42,995 nucleotides of DNA, from assembly GCA_002683335.1 (NCBI GenBank), contig NYTE01000048.1, forward strand, positions 1-42,995, given 5' to 3'. The number at the start of each line of letters is the position of its first letter. Position 1 is the stretch's first letter. Under the pieces are notes generated by a model. It did not search any database, was not told the origin of the DNA, and worked only from the letters and a program-made list of their open reading frames with translations. This document shows, piece by piece, positions 1 through 8,729 of the stretch. Source of the stretch: Halieaceae bacterium (GTDB lineage Bacteria > Pseudomonadota > Gammaproteobacteria > Pseudomonadales > Halieaceae). A program made the translations under genes and the position numbers.

Positions 1-255
1 CGTGGACAACGAAGCTTCAAGATTAAGCAGTACGAAAGTGACGAAATTCATTTTGCAGGTATCGACGACTCCAAAATTGCGCGTCAGGCATTTGGTAGAG
101 GCCTATGTGTTTATGAAGACCGGGTTCTCGTCGGAGGCTCCTCACCCTCCACGATCTCGCTTTACGATATTCCCTCTGGCGACACCATTGGGTCGGTAAA
201 CATGACCATGGACATCCGCAACGCTATTCATGGCCTCGAGTTATGGCCTTATTAA
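1..255 (+). CDS. 3' end of an unidentified protein, possibly beta-propeller-like
   Basis: Frame 1 is open from the first base to a TAA at 253-255, giving the last 84 residues of a plus-strand gene whose start lies outside the window. Visible segments include FGRGLCVYEDRVLVGGSS and the terminal IRNAIHGLELWPY. Alternating beta-strand patterns (VLVGGSS, ISLYDIPSGDTIGSV) look like the last blades of a propeller or other all-beta repeat protein. From memory the end resembles the conserved hypothetical family TIGR03032, but I cannot verify this. It converges on the TonB receptor, and a hairpin lies between them. A different open frame from position 2 also reads through here but has no family-like sequence; I prefer frame 1 because of its protein-like composition and its end at a natural C-terminus. 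Confidence 0.6.
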   Translation, partial: RGQRSFKIKQYESDEIHFAGIDDSKIARQAFGRGLCVYEDRVLVGGSSPSTISLYDIPSGDTIGSVNMTMDIRNAIHGLELWPY

Positions 256-281
256 GCTGATGCCGCTATTTCAGTGCACAC

Positions 282-306
282 AAAAAAGGCCAGCAAAGCT
301 GGCCTT
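282..306 (-). terminator. Rho-independent terminator of the TonB receptor gene
   Basis: A perfect 9-bp inverted repeat, AAGGCCAGC / GCTGGCCTT (286-294 and 298-306), encloses a 3-base loop. Read on the minus strand the stem is followed by a run of T (complement of the A run at 282-287). This is a canonical intrinsic terminator 27 bases past the receptor stop codon. It may also stop plus-strand transcripts from the upstream gene, although the T-run on that side is short. Confidence 0.85.
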
Positions 307-332
307 CAAGATGCCGCTGTCGAGACCTACCC

Positions 333-2858
333 CTATCCGCCCCAGCGCTTGATCAGTCTTATCCCGAACTCACGAGGCCGATTGACGTAGTTCTTCTGAA
401 CGTGCTCTCTGCCGTCGATTGAACTTCCGGCACCATATTCAAATGCACCAGAACCAGTGGTATAGATTGCGCGCTCATCGGTGAGGTTGTTAACAAAAGC
501 AGAGACCTCCCAACTGTCAGCCCGTAGCCCAAACGACAGGTCGCCAATGTTATTGCTAGGATTGGTCAACTGTGGATTGTTAGCGGACCTCGGAGTGTTA
601 TCAATGATATTGCTACTATCACCCCGATAAGACCACTGGAGCCTGGCAAAGACCTCAGAGCCATTAAAAAACGACACCGGTCGGTCGTAATTCAACCATG
701 CCGAACCGGTCAGTTCCGCAACAGTAGGTAAGTTGTCGCCCTTATAGATCGCAAGGTCTTGGTCGGTGAGATCAGAGTCGTTCTCCGCCTCAAGCCACTC
801 TGCATTCATACCAAACGTCCAGTTCTGGTTTAGAGCCCAATCGAACTCACCATTCACGCCCAGGATGTGTGCGTCACCAGCGTTGCCGATCGACACCTGC
901 CATGGCTGCCCGCATACACCCGCGACGCTATCGGGACCACCGTCGGGACACTGTTGGTTGCTGGGGTCTACGAGCTCGAGCTGATAATCCTCCCAATCCA
1001 TATAAAAAGCGGTGAGGTTTAGGCGACCTGCACCCCCGAAGATGGTAGATCGAATACCGGCTTCATAGTTTGTCATGATGTCCGGCTCGTAGTTATTCGG
1101 GTAAAACGGCTGCCCGCGAACACGATTGGTGCCGCCGGGCCGGTACCCCTCGGTGTACAACATGTACGCCATCACATCCTCATTAAAGCGATATGACACC
1201 GCAATTTTCGGTGCGAACTCTTTATCGTTTGTTTCGTGCACTTCAGCGCCGTTGGGATACGTATCCAAGTCGTCACGGGTATTGGGACGCTGCACGTAGT
1301 AAGCGTTCGATGTATCTCGGTCGAAAAACCGACCGCCCATCGTAACGTCAATCTTGTCCGTTAAATGCCAAATGACTTCACCAAACACGGCCCATTGCTC
1401 CCAGCTCGTGTCGCTGTAAGAGTCCCAAGCATGTGTCGCATTAGGGTACGTCGCCTCATCCATTGACTCGTAATAGTCGAGCGCGACGGACTGCTGGAAG
1501 TCGCCGTTCGTTACATCGGCAAAGTCACTTTCCCAGTAGTTTTGTGCATCCTCGTAATACAAACCAACCAGCCAATCGAGGGTCTCACCCTGAGCTGACA
1601 ATCGAAGCTCTTGCGTGAACCGCTCCTGATAGCCAATTTCTTGAATCGTACTCAGGTAATCCCCGGTCGCTGTCGGCGCAAGGCAGTAGGCCCCGTTGTA
1701 TAACGCTACCCCACCTGGTGTTGAGTAGTACCAATAGTAAACGTCGGGATCCAAGCCGCCAGCACATGACCAATTAGCACCAGACCAATAGTGGTGATAA
1801 GCCGTGATATCCTGGCCCCAGGTGGTATCACGCTCGTAATAGGAAGTCGCAGACACTAGCTGCGCGAATCCGAGGTCAGCTTCTACCGTCAAGCCGTAAA
1901 GGTCTAGCTCATCCGTGCTGTAATCATCAAAGAACGACACTTTTTTGAGATCGCCCACATACGGGTCCATGAATCCGTAAGCGCCGTTATCCACCTCTTG
2001 GTGCAGATACTGAGCGGTGGCGGACCAACTGTCATTAATGTCCCAGCGCAACGCCCCACGCCAGCCGTCTACCTTGGAGTGGTTAACGTCGTCTTCCACA
2101 AATTCTGAGTTATCCAACTCGCCCCAATCCATGCCACTCCAATCATGGGGGCTATCAGGAGTACTGACGTAGTCGGGGGTGTGGCCTAATACGTTGTCAA
2201 TGAATCCGCCATCTTCGGCGGTGAAACCCACCACCCGCAGCGCCAGCGTGTCATCGATTAGCGGAATATTGGCTACGACAGAACCATCATAACTACCGTC
2301 TACGTCAGAACCCGTTCGCACATACCCATCCAGCGTAAGGCTATACTCATTCATCTGGGGTTTTTGGGTAATGATGCGAAGGGTTCCAGCCTGCGCGTCA
2401 GAACCATAAATCGCGCCCTGGGGACCGGCCAAAGCCTCGACCTGCGCAATATCTACCATGCGAATAGTCGGCTGCGCGCCCGTTGAGGTGATTGAAATTT
2501 CGTCGAGATAAACCGATGAGGTTGCCTGCGCGACATAGCCACCGCCGTCGATCGTCGCGCCACGGAAGATCACGCTTGACGAACCGTTGCCATAATTCAG
2601 GACATTCACCGAGGGCATGAATCGGGTAAAATCTTCCATACCCCGGGCGCCCATCTGCGCGATATCCTCACCCGACAGCGCCTGCACACTGGCAGGGATA
2701 TCCTGAACGGACTCTGTCCGCTTTCGCGCACTGACAATCACTTCCTCGAGCATTGCGCCCTCTTGCGCCATCACCTGAGGTGACGGTACGAGCACAGAAG
2801 TCACCGCCGTGGTCAGCGGCAGCAGCTGAAACTTTGGTTTGTGCATAGATTGAAACAT
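333..2858 (-). CDS. TonB-dependent outer-membrane receptor
   Basis: An 841-residue protein of normal receptor length. It starts with a signal peptide (hydrophobic LLPLTTAVTSVLV, cleavage near AQE, about residue 32). A TonB-box-like EEVIVSARKR and plug domain follow (about 38-170), with IFRG and GPQGAIYGSDAQAGTLRIIT motifs, then a long beta-barrel ending in FGIRLIKRW. Such receptors import a large or scarce ligand across the outer membrane using TonB energy; the ligand cannot be read from sequence. The LAGPQG...SDAQAGT plug signature differs from siderophore receptors and resembles, from memory, receptors found beside TPR-sulfotransferases. A second in-frame ATG lies four codons in and could be the true start: GGGGAG precedes the first by about 6 bases, and AGAAGG suits the second. 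It is downstream of the sulfotransferase on the same strand, with a 111-base gap containing an AT-rich stretch that could hold its own promoter. Confidence 0.93.
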   Translation of the reverse strand: MFQSMHKPKFQLLPLTTAVTSVLVPSPQVMAQEGAMLEEVIVSARKRTESVQDIPASVQALSGEDIAQMGARGMEDFTRFMPSVNVLNYGNGSSSVIFRGATIDGGGYVAQATSSVYLDEISITSTGAQPTIRMVDIAQVEALAGPQGAIYGSDAQAGTLRIITQKPQMNEYSLTLDGYVRTGSDVDGSYDGSVVANIPLIDDTLALRVVGFTAEDGGFIDNVLGHTPDYVSTPDSPHDWSGMDWGELDNSEFVEDDVNHSKVDGWRGALRWDINDSWSATAQYLHQEVDNGAYGFMDPYVGDLKKVSFFDDYSTDELDLYGLTVEADLGFAQLVSATSYYERDTTWGQDITAYHHYWSGANWSCAGGLDPDVYYWYYSTPGGVALYNGAYCLAPTATGDYLSTIQEIGYQERFTQELRLSAQGETLDWLVGLYYEDAQNYWESDFADVTNGDFQQSVALDYYESMDEATYPNATHAWDSYSDTSWEQWAVFGEVIWHLTDKIDVTMGGRFFDRDTSNAYYVQRPNTRDDLDTYPNGAEVHETNDKEFAPKIAVSYRFNEDVMAYMLYTEGYRPGGTNRVRGQPFYPNNYEPDIMTNYEAGIRSTIFGGAGRLNLTAFYMDWEDYQLELVDPSNQQCPDGGPDSVAGVCGQPWQVSIGNAGDAHILGVNGEFDWALNQNWTFGMNAEWLEAENDSDLTDQDLAIYKGDNLPTVAELTGSAWLNYDRPVSFFNGSEVFARLQWSYRGDSSNIIDNTPRSANNPQLTNPSNNIGDLSFGLRADSWEVSAFVNNLTDERAIYTTGSGAFEYGAGSSIDGREHVQKNYVNRPREFGIRLIKRWGG

Positions 2859-2969
2859 CCTTCTCTCCCCGTGGATTCTCGCTTCCGAGTGACAAGCTTT
2901 TTTTTAAAACTACTTTCTTTTAACTTTATAGCAATTTTCCGCAAGGAGAAAGGTGCGATTCTTCCCGAC

Positions 2970-4973
2970 CTATAGGCGGCTAGATCCAAGGTTTGGATCT
3001 AGCTCCAACAGGGGCTCTAAAATATCGAGCAACTCGCCCAAATGGGACTCATATCGCTGCCAGAGATTCACTGAACTGGAATAAATAGGTTGGCGCACCT
3101 GTTCCGAGCTCGCCGTTTTCACCGCTCGCTGGGTCGTATGAAAGTTCACGCAGCCAGCCTCAAAGGGCAGCCCGCAAAAATCAAGAATCCGGCGCACCTG
3201 GCCTTCGACATCATTGACGACGTCCTCATACTGGACATCTAACACAAACCCAGGCATTACCTCGTGCCAGTGATCCATAACCCGTTGATATTGAATGTAA
3301 TACTCACCTATTTCTGTCAAGTCATAGGTAAACGGCTGCCCCTTTGCAAACAACTGTTTGAAACTACCAAAACAACTATCGATTGGGTGGCGTTTCGCGT
3401 TGATGATACGTGCGTTAGGTAGTATCAATCGGATCAGACCCGCATGGATAAAGTTATTAGGGTTTTTATCAATAAACCGTGGCGCTCCTCGTCGGTACTT
3501 CTGCGTTCGCTCTATATAGGCCTCTCCCAAGCTTGCCCATACCTTCACCGCCAGATCAGGGAGATTGTCGGGGAAGCGGTGTTTTGGGCTTCTTTGCGGC
3601 AAGCTCCGCACAACCATTCCCAAGTCACTCAATTCATGAGTGCCATCCACCTCGCTGTGACTGGCGAGAATTTGCTCCAATAGCGTCGATCCTGAGCGCG
3701 GTAGTCCAACGATAAATATCGGTGCGTCATCGCAAGCACCCTTACCCTCGCGCGCTTCAATGAATTTTGGCGTGAAGATTTCTATATGGCGATCGGTTGC
3801 CGCTTCAGTCTCAACGGGGTCGTAACTTTCTAGCGCACGCTGCTGAGAATTACCTTTTTGAAAATAATAGAAGGCTCGGTCATATTCCTTGCGGCTCTCG
3901 TAGGCAAAGCCCAGCGCATTGCACAACTGAACAGCAGATTGGTCGCTTGTCTCCTGACTTTCCAGCATCTCCAGCATCACCCCAAGGTCACTATCATCAA
4001 AACGGAAAGTCTTCATGTTTGCGAGGCTCCAATAGGGCTCCGCATTCGTGGGGTCAGATTTTATGCTCTGCCTGTACACTTCTATCGCTTCTTCTTGCCG
4101 CCCTATTGTCTTCAGTTGCTGCCCCAGACCCGAAAAAGCGCCGGCGTGATCCGGAACGATATCCAGAGCTGTTCGATACGATTCTGCCGCCTGCTCAGGC
4201 CAATCAGCGCGAGCCTGTGCGTTTCCTAATGCAAGATGAGCCTCCGCAGTATCTGGGGCAAGTTCCACGACCTTCCGCGCGCTCTCAATCGCCTCCTCCA
4301 GCTTCTCGTCGTTCAATTGCGCGACCGACAGCTCTAACCATGCTCGGGCATAGTCCGGCGCTACCTTTACTGCTTGCTGCAGGAACACTTCTGCATCTCG
4401 ATATTTTTGGTGCTTTGTCGCGATCGCGGCCAAATGACGCATCGCTTCCACATGATCCGGATCTCGGCGCAAGATCCTGCGGTAAATATCTTCTGCCTCA
4501 GCACCCTTTCCATCTCTTTCCAATTGCCCTGCGCGCGCCATTTCTTCTGGAAACTTTACTCTCGCTCCACGTGTGCCATCCTTAGGTCGTAGCCGATTCA
4601 TTCGGTAACGTGCATGATCGATTTTCTTTTGCACTTCATCGCCGTCGGGGCGCAGGCGTTGGGATTGTCGATAAGATTTAATCGCCTCTCCCGGCATTCC
4701 CTCCAGTACAAGCAAATCAGCGTGAATTTCATGGGTGATTGAACTACCCACCTGCAGCTTCATTGCTTTATCGATGTATAAGCGCGCTTCGCTGAGGTAG
4801 CGTTTTGCAATACAACTTTTTGCCGCAACGCATAGTAGGGGAATGTTTTCCGGATAACATTTGAGACCCTCAATACTCACAGCGATCGCGGTCATGGCGT
4901 CTCTTTTCGCCAAATGCATGGTCGCCGAATCGCAATATTGTTCAACGGTAAATGTGGCCACTTTTTGATCCAC
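2970..4973 (-). CDS. TPR-repeat sulfotransferase
   Basis: A 667-residue two-part protein. Tetratricopeptide repeats fill roughly residues 20-120 and 146-380 (for example AEDIYRRILRRDPDHVEAMRHLA and AAESYRTALDIVPDHAGAFSGLG type units). From about 415 comes a PAPS-dependent sulfotransferase domain (Sulfotransfer_3 type). The 5'-phosphosulfate-binding loop GLPRSGST is at 423-430, and a second nucleotide-binding segment is around AKRHPIDSCFGSF. The family transfers sulfate from PAPS to hydroxyl or tyrosyl acceptors; the TPR part probably selects a protein or peptide partner. No signal peptide is visible, so it is cytoplasmic. The start is a GTG at 4973 without a clear Shine-Dalgarno; an internal GTG at codon 5 or ATG at codon 19 is possible. 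It is immediately upstream of the TonB receptor and probably shares a functional role with it. Confidence 0.9.
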   Translation of the reverse strand: MDQKVATFTVEQYCDSATMHLAKRDAMTAIAVSIEGLKCYPENIPLLCVAAKSCIAKRYLSEARLYIDKAMKLQVGSSITHEIHADLLVLEGMPGEAIKSYRQSQRLRPDGDEVQKKIDHARYRMNRLRPKDGTRGARVKFPEEMARAGQLERDGKGAEAEDIYRRILRRDPDHVEAMRHLAAIATKHQKYRDAEVFLQQAVKVAPDYARAWLELSVAQLNDEKLEEAIESARKVVELAPDTAEAHLALGNAQARADWPEQAAESYRTALDIVPDHAGAFSGLGQQLKTIGRQEEAIEVYRQSIKSDPTNAEPYWSLANMKTFRFDDSDLGVMLEMLESQETSDQSAVQLCNALGFAYESRKEYDRAFYYFQKGNSQQRALESYDPVETEAATDRHIEIFTPKFIEAREGKGACDDAPIFIVGLPRSGSTLLEQILASHSEVDGTHELSDLGMVVRSLPQRSPKHRFPDNLPDLAVKVWASLGEAYIERTQKYRRGAPRFIDKNPNNFIHAGLIRLILPNARIINAKRHPIDSCFGSFKQLFAKGQPFTYDLTEIGEYYIQYQRVMDHWHEVMPGFVLDVQYEDVVNDVEGQVRRILDFCGLPFEAGCVNFHTTQRAVKTASSEQVRQPIYSSSVNLWQRYESHLGELLDILEPLLELDPNLGSSRL

Positions 4974-5296
4974 TAGGTCGTGTCATCTCGCACATATTTG
5001 GCGGCTTATCTGAGCACAGGCGGTAATGTAAATCTAGCGAATTAGCGCCCATCCATTCTGAAATAATCCGGAAAAGGTTCATCGTCTTTCGCGGTACCTC
5101 AAACTCTAGCCATAACCCAGCCACCCTGCTAGGACCAATTGCGCGCAGGGGGCTCGCACTATCGAATAGTGACAGAACCGCCCAGCGTGGGTTGAGTCGC
5201 GCTCGCCCAAAGGGCGCGGACCAAACGTTGCCTAAGCGAGCCCCAGGTGCGAGAGTACCGTCACTCACTATAAAAAGTCGGCAGATTGGAGCACCT
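4974..5296. other. Divergent intergenic region
   Basis: This 323-base stretch separates the minus-strand sulfotransferase from the plus-strand MFS gene and should hold both promoters. A TATAAA at 5269-5274 sits about 23 bases before the TTG start at 5297 and could be a -10 element, but no good -35 is seen. A short hairpin, CGCCC/GGGCG, lies at 5204-5216. An open frame runs through on the plus strand from a TTG at 5192, but its translation there does not resemble a transporter N-terminus. I see no gene. Confidence 0.5.
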
Positions 5297-6463
5297 TTGA
5301 CCACGGACATTACCGAGACAACTGAACCCACCAACCCCTTTGATGCCAGGGGTCCTTTCCTCCTAAGCTTGTTCATGACTCTGGTTGGCTACAGCGTATT
5401 AGTGGCACTACCCGCTATCAACAGCGCATGGGTCGATCAGCTGGGTTTCACAGAGGTGCAAGTCAATCGTGTTGCGTCGGCGGACTTGCTCGGCCTGTTT
5501 ATTGGCGCGGTGATCACCAGCCTCTTGATAAGACGGTCGAATCGTCAACATCTCATATACCTCGGCATAGGGTTGGCGATTCTTGCAAACGGCCTGTGCA
5601 CTCAATTCATTGATTATCCGATGACCCTTTCCCTCCGGTTCCTAGCCGGATTAGGCTCGGGATTTTATACCGCTGTTGCAGTAGCAAGCTTGGGCGCCAA
5701 CTCCAAGCCAAGAGAGGCGTTCAACTGGATGCTACTCGCCTTCGCCGTGTCCCAATTTCTTGAGCTGCAACTGATACCACGCCTGACAATGGATGGCATC
5801 TACTATTTTTTCATCGCGACGTATGTAATCACCCTCCCCTTCGTGGGCATGATCCCCGCAAAAGGTATTGAGACCGTCCACGTGGAAACGACCTTGACAA
5901 ATCAGCGCCCGCCTAAGTTAGCGTGGGTTGGCATCGCGGCAATCGTCATCGCCTACGTCAACATCGGCGCCTACTGGTCAAATATTGAGTTGGCAGCCAG
6001 TGCATCGGGGCTTGATAGTGAATGGGCCGGGCAAGTGATCGCTTGGTGCTCCCTGCTGTCATTCGTAGGTTGCTTCGCCGCTATGTGGGTACTGAAAAGA
6101 TTTGATTACGATCGGCCGCTATTGGTCACCTTCGCTTTCATGATATTCGCCGTGAGTCTCTTGGCATTTAATATTAATGCAGCACTTTTCTTAATGAGCG
6201 TGGCGATGTTCAATTTCCTTTGGATCTTCATCGACGTGTATCAAATGGGTGGTGTATCGGTGACTGACCGGTCTGGCAGCGCGGCCGCCTTCATTCCCGG
6301 CGCACAGGGCCTCGGTCAGACAGCAGGTCCATTTGCCGCTTCAATTATGCTCGACCTTGGCTGGGGCTTTGATGGGGTTTTTGTTCTGTGTGGACTGGCC
6401 TCAAGCTGCGCACTGACCATTTACGCCCTAATCTATTTACGATACCGACATCAATCGGAGTAA
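5297..6463 (+). CDS. MFS transporter
   Basis: A 388-residue polytopic membrane protein with about 12 hydrophobic segments, starting with FLLSLFMTLVGYSVLVALPA and ending in a segment around VFVLCGLASSCALTIYALIYL. The length is typical for the major facilitator superfamily. The loop after TM2 contains SLLIRRSNRQH, a degenerate form of the MFS A-motif. The open frame extends to a TTG at 5192. I chose the TTG at 5297 because GGAG (5288-5291) sits 5 bases ahead and because the extra 35 residues are Arg/Pro-rich and unlike an MFS N-terminus. The substrate is unknown. The gene ends 2 bases before the amidohydrolase ATG, so the two are almost certainly cotranscribed, suggesting uptake or export of a compound the hydrolase acts on. 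Confidence 0.85.
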   Translation: MTTDITETTEPTNPFDARGPFLLSLFMTLVGYSVLVALPAINSAWVDQLGFTEVQVNRVASADLLGLFIGAVITSLLIRRSNRQHLIYLGIGLAILANGLCTQFIDYPMTLSLRFLAGLGSGFYTAVAVASLGANSKPREAFNWMLLAFAVSQFLELQLIPRLTMDGIYYFFIATYVITLPFVGMIPAKGIETVHVETTLTNQRPPKLAWVGIAAIVIAYVNIGAYWSNIELAASASGLDSEWAGQVIAWCSLLSFVGCFAAMWVLKRFDYDRPLLVTFAFMIFAVSLLAFNINAALFLMSVAMFNFLWIFIDVYQMGGVSVTDRSGSAAAFIPGAQGLGQTAGPFAASIMLDLGWGFDGVFVLCGLASSCALTIYALIYLRYRHQSE

Positions 6464-6465
6464 CG

Positions 6466-7824
6466 ATGCTGGTAACGATTCCATCTTCGATCCGCCCAAA
6501 ACTGTGTCAAATAGCGCTGGGGATCTTACTTCCCTTTACCGTGGCAGGCGCTGCCGAGGTAAAGGATCACTTGCCAGGCGATTCCAGTGGCGTAACGGTA
6601 ATTAAATGTGGCGCTGTAATTGATGGCCTAGCGCCCGCCCCTCTGACCCAGCGACTCATTACCATCTCGAACGGGCGCATCAGGTCCATCGAGCCAGATG
6701 ATGGCCGTCCAATACCCACGCCCAATAGCTTAGATCTATCAGAGTTCACCTGCCTGCCGGGACTTATCAACACCCATGTGCATTTAGATGGCAATCCCGA
6801 GGACTCTGTAGACTATGGCGTTTATGCGAGAAGAACACCCGAAGAAACGCTCCAACTAATTCTTGATAATGCGCAAACGACGCTACTTACCGGGTTCACC
6901 ACCGTGCGCCATGTAGGGGCTTGGTTCCCTGACAGGGTCTATCAGGCTCGCGAAATCATAGAGCGAGGAGATGCGTTGGGCCCTCGAATACAAACCGCGG
7001 GGCCATACCTCACCGTTCCGGGTGGAGGGGGCGACCTTACCTTCCCTGAAATCCCACCGGATCGAATCCCAGTCGAGTCGCAGCAGGGTATAGCAAGAAC
7101 ACCGGTGGAGTTTGCTGAGCGTGCTGAGGCCGCCATCATCGCGGGCGCCGATTTCCTAAAAGTCATTGCGTCGGGCGCGGTTTTCTCAATGGGTACGAGC
7201 CCCGGAGCCCCCGAGATGACTCAAGCCGACATAGCATCTGTTGTTGCCGTGGCCAAAAGATATGGGAAAAAAGTAACCGCCCATGTTCACAGCGACCAGT
7301 CAGGGCAAGATGCCATCTTGGCAGGGGTAGACTCCCTTGAGCACGCATCGCTCCTCAAAGATGCCACGATAGACCTAGCAGTAGAGCACAACGTCGCGTT
7401 TTCAATGGATATTTACAACGGTACTTACACCGATACCATTGGCAGGCAGCAGGGCTACCCGGAAATATTCCTGCGCCGCAATACATATACAACCGAAGCA
7501 CAGCGTATCGTTTTCGAAAAAGCGTACAAAAAAGGCGTCACGTTACTTTACGGAACTGATGCCGCGGTGCTGCCCCATGACATGGGAGGCTGGCAGTTCG
7601 CGATTATGGTGGAGCGAGGTATGGCTCCGATGGATGCGATTAAGTCGGCAACATCAGTGGCGGCCAAACACCTCTCGATTGATTCGAATGTGGGTGCTAT
7701 TACTCTTGGCAAGCGAGGCGATCTCGTAGCGGTGAAAGGTGATCCGCTAACGGACATGACTGCGTTACGCCGGGTAGCGTTTGTGATGAAGGGCGGCAAA
7801 GTGATTAAAACGCCCATTGATTAA
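6466..7824 (+). CDS. Exported metal-dependent amidohydrolase (imidazolonepropionase/prolidase-like)
   Basis: A 452-residue amidohydrolase-superfamily TIM-barrel enzyme. Metal ligands are visible: HVH at 104-106, the probable carboxylated Lys232 in FLKVIASG, His273 in AHVHS, His293 in LEHAS and Asp365 in YGTDA. A closing beta-sandwich strand (GDLVAVKGDPLTDM) is at the C-terminus. Residues 1-30 form a signal peptide, so it acts in the periplasm. The ATG at 6466 has GGAG 5 bases ahead and restores the signal peptide; the longer frame from 6388 would overlap the MFS gene by 76 bases. The subgroup includes Xaa-Pro and other dipeptidases and cyclic-amide hydrolases; the substrate here is not determinable. 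It is coupled to the MFS gene. Confidence 0.9.
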   Translation: MLVTIPSSIRPKLCQIALGILLPFTVAGAAEVKDHLPGDSSGVTVIKCGAVIDGLAPAPLTQRLITISNGRIRSIEPDDGRPIPTPNSLDLSEFTCLPGLINTHVHLDGNPEDSVDYGVYARRTPEETLQLILDNAQTTLLTGFTTVRHVGAWFPDRVYQAREIIERGDALGPRIQTAGPYLTVPGGGGDLTFPEIPPDRIPVESQQGIARTPVEFAERAEAAIIAGADFLKVIASGAVFSMGTSPGAPEMTQADIASVVAVAKRYGKKVTAHVHSDQSGQDAILAGVDSLEHASLLKDATIDLAVEHNVAFSMDIYNGTYTDTIGRQQGYPEIFLRRNTYTTEAQRIVFEKAYKKGVTLLYGTDAAVLPHDMGGWQFAIMVERGMAPMDAIKSATSVAAKHLSIDSNVGAITLGKRGDLVAVKGDPLTDMTALRRVAFVMKGGKVIKTPID

Positions 7825-7875
7825 TACAGTTTGGTCGGCTGGAAAAAGAAGCGCCTTACTCTCACAGTTTAACGC

Positions 7876-7905
7876 CCCGTGACGTCGCTTTATCTCGTCA
7901 ACGGG
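7876..7905. terminator. Possible hairpin between convergent genes
   Basis: CCCGTGACG (7876-7884) can pair with CGTCAACGGG (7896-7905) with one bulged base, between the convergent amidohydrolase and TetR genes. No clear T-run follows on either strand, so this is only a candidate transcription stop. A second small hairpin, GGGCT/AGCCC, overlaps its right side. Confidence 0.3.
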
Positions 7906-7921
7906 CTGAGCAAAGCCCGGC

Positions 7922-8584
7922 TTAGCGGACATGCAACGGAAATGCTCGGCGCAAAAAGTCCCTCGCCACTGCTCTGGCACATCGCTTAGTCAGCTCTCGG
8001 GGGGTCACCAACAATCCCAGATGGAGACCATCGATAAGCGCAGAATACCCAATGGCTAGCTCGCGCGCGTCCGAACCGACGTAACCGCCCTCCTTGATAA
8101 TTTCGACAAATAGCGCCTCGAGCTTCTGCGCAGCGAAACGATCTGAAGTGGCCACGATTTTTTGGTACACGGGGCGTGCACCGGCCTCACCGTAGTAGGC
8201 AAACCAAACCGACATTTTTTGACGCTGGGTCACGCCGCGACCGAACTGAAAATCGAGCAACGCGTCCAATCTCTGGCCCAAATCAGGCATGTCAGACCCT
8301 GACATGATCTCGATCTGACCACCGTGGTATTCGTCCGCCACAAAGCGCAGCGTTTCTTTCAGCAAGTTATCTTTGCTTTGGAAATGAAGATTCGCGATCC
8401 CAACGCTAAGCCCGGCTTCTCGGGTGACCATTTGCATGGTGACCGACGATAACCCCCGCTGCGCAATACAACGGATCGTCGAATCGATCAGCTGCTGGCG
8501 ACGCTCTGCTTTAGGGCGAATCTGGCGCCTTTTTACAGCAGCGCCAGCAGGCTCGCCAGCCACCAAACCTGAAGCGTCGCTCAT
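7922..8584 (-). CDS. TetR-family transcriptional regulator (BetI-like)
   Basis: A 220-residue protein with the TetR helix-turn-helix at about residues 28-75 (RQQLIDSTIRCIAQRG followed by SVTMQMVTREAGLSVG and the HFQSKDNLL signature). An all-helical ligand-binding domain follows. The N-terminal order and VWFAYYGEAGARP segment resemble BetI, the choline-responsive repressor, which fits the quaternary-amine-type Rieske oxygenase nearby. That resemblance is from memory and could reflect subfamily rather than ligand. The gene is divergent from the oxidoreductase operon, and the 145-base gap contains a 20-bp near-palindrome, the likely operator. It is expected to repress its own gene and the operon until a ligand binds. 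An N-terminal tail of about 25 residues precedes the DNA-binding domain. Confidence 0.93.
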   Translation of the reverse strand: MSDASGLVAGEPAGAAVKRRQIRPKAERRQQLIDSTIRCIAQRGLSSVTMQMVTREAGLSVGIANLHFQSKDNLLKETLRFVADEYHGGQIEIMSGSDMPDLGQRLDALLDFQFGRGVTQRQKMSVWFAYYGEAGARPVYQKIVATSDRFAAQKLEALFVEIIKEGGYVGSDARELAIGYSALIDGLHLGLLVTPRELTKRCARAVARDFLRRAFPLHVR

Positions 8585-8645
8585 ATGTTTGCTCGTGAAA
8601 TCCCTACCAAGAGTCTAAAGACTTCTCCAACAAGTCTCAATGTCG

Positions 8646-8665
8646 GAATGAATAATCATTCATTC
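8646..8665. promoter_or_regulatory. Probable TetR operator
   Basis: A near-perfect inverted repeat: left arm GAATGA (8646-8651), right arm TCATTC (8660-8665), with the centre ATAATCAT nearly self-complementary. The arm type (AATGA/TCATT) and 20-base length match many TetR-family operators. It lies midway between the divergent TetR and oxidoreductase starts, 64 bases before the latter. A second small palindrome, AGTCT/AGACT (8612-8623), lies closer to tetR. Confidence 0.7.
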
Positions 8666-8729
8666 TAGGTGGACGCTCATCATCGATCATGGCACTATTT
8701 CGATCCACTTAAGATCACCGGAGAGTGCA

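Noticed and set aside
3797-4585. 262-codon open frame on the plus strand
   Set aside because: It lies wholly antisense to the TPR-sulfotransferase, whose repeats and P-loop are unmistakable; the antisense translation has no domain-like pattern.
4942-5376. 144-codon minus-strand open frame upstream of the sulfotransferase
   Set aside because: It overlaps both the sulfotransferase start and the transporter start, has no recognisable motif, and its composition looks non-coding.
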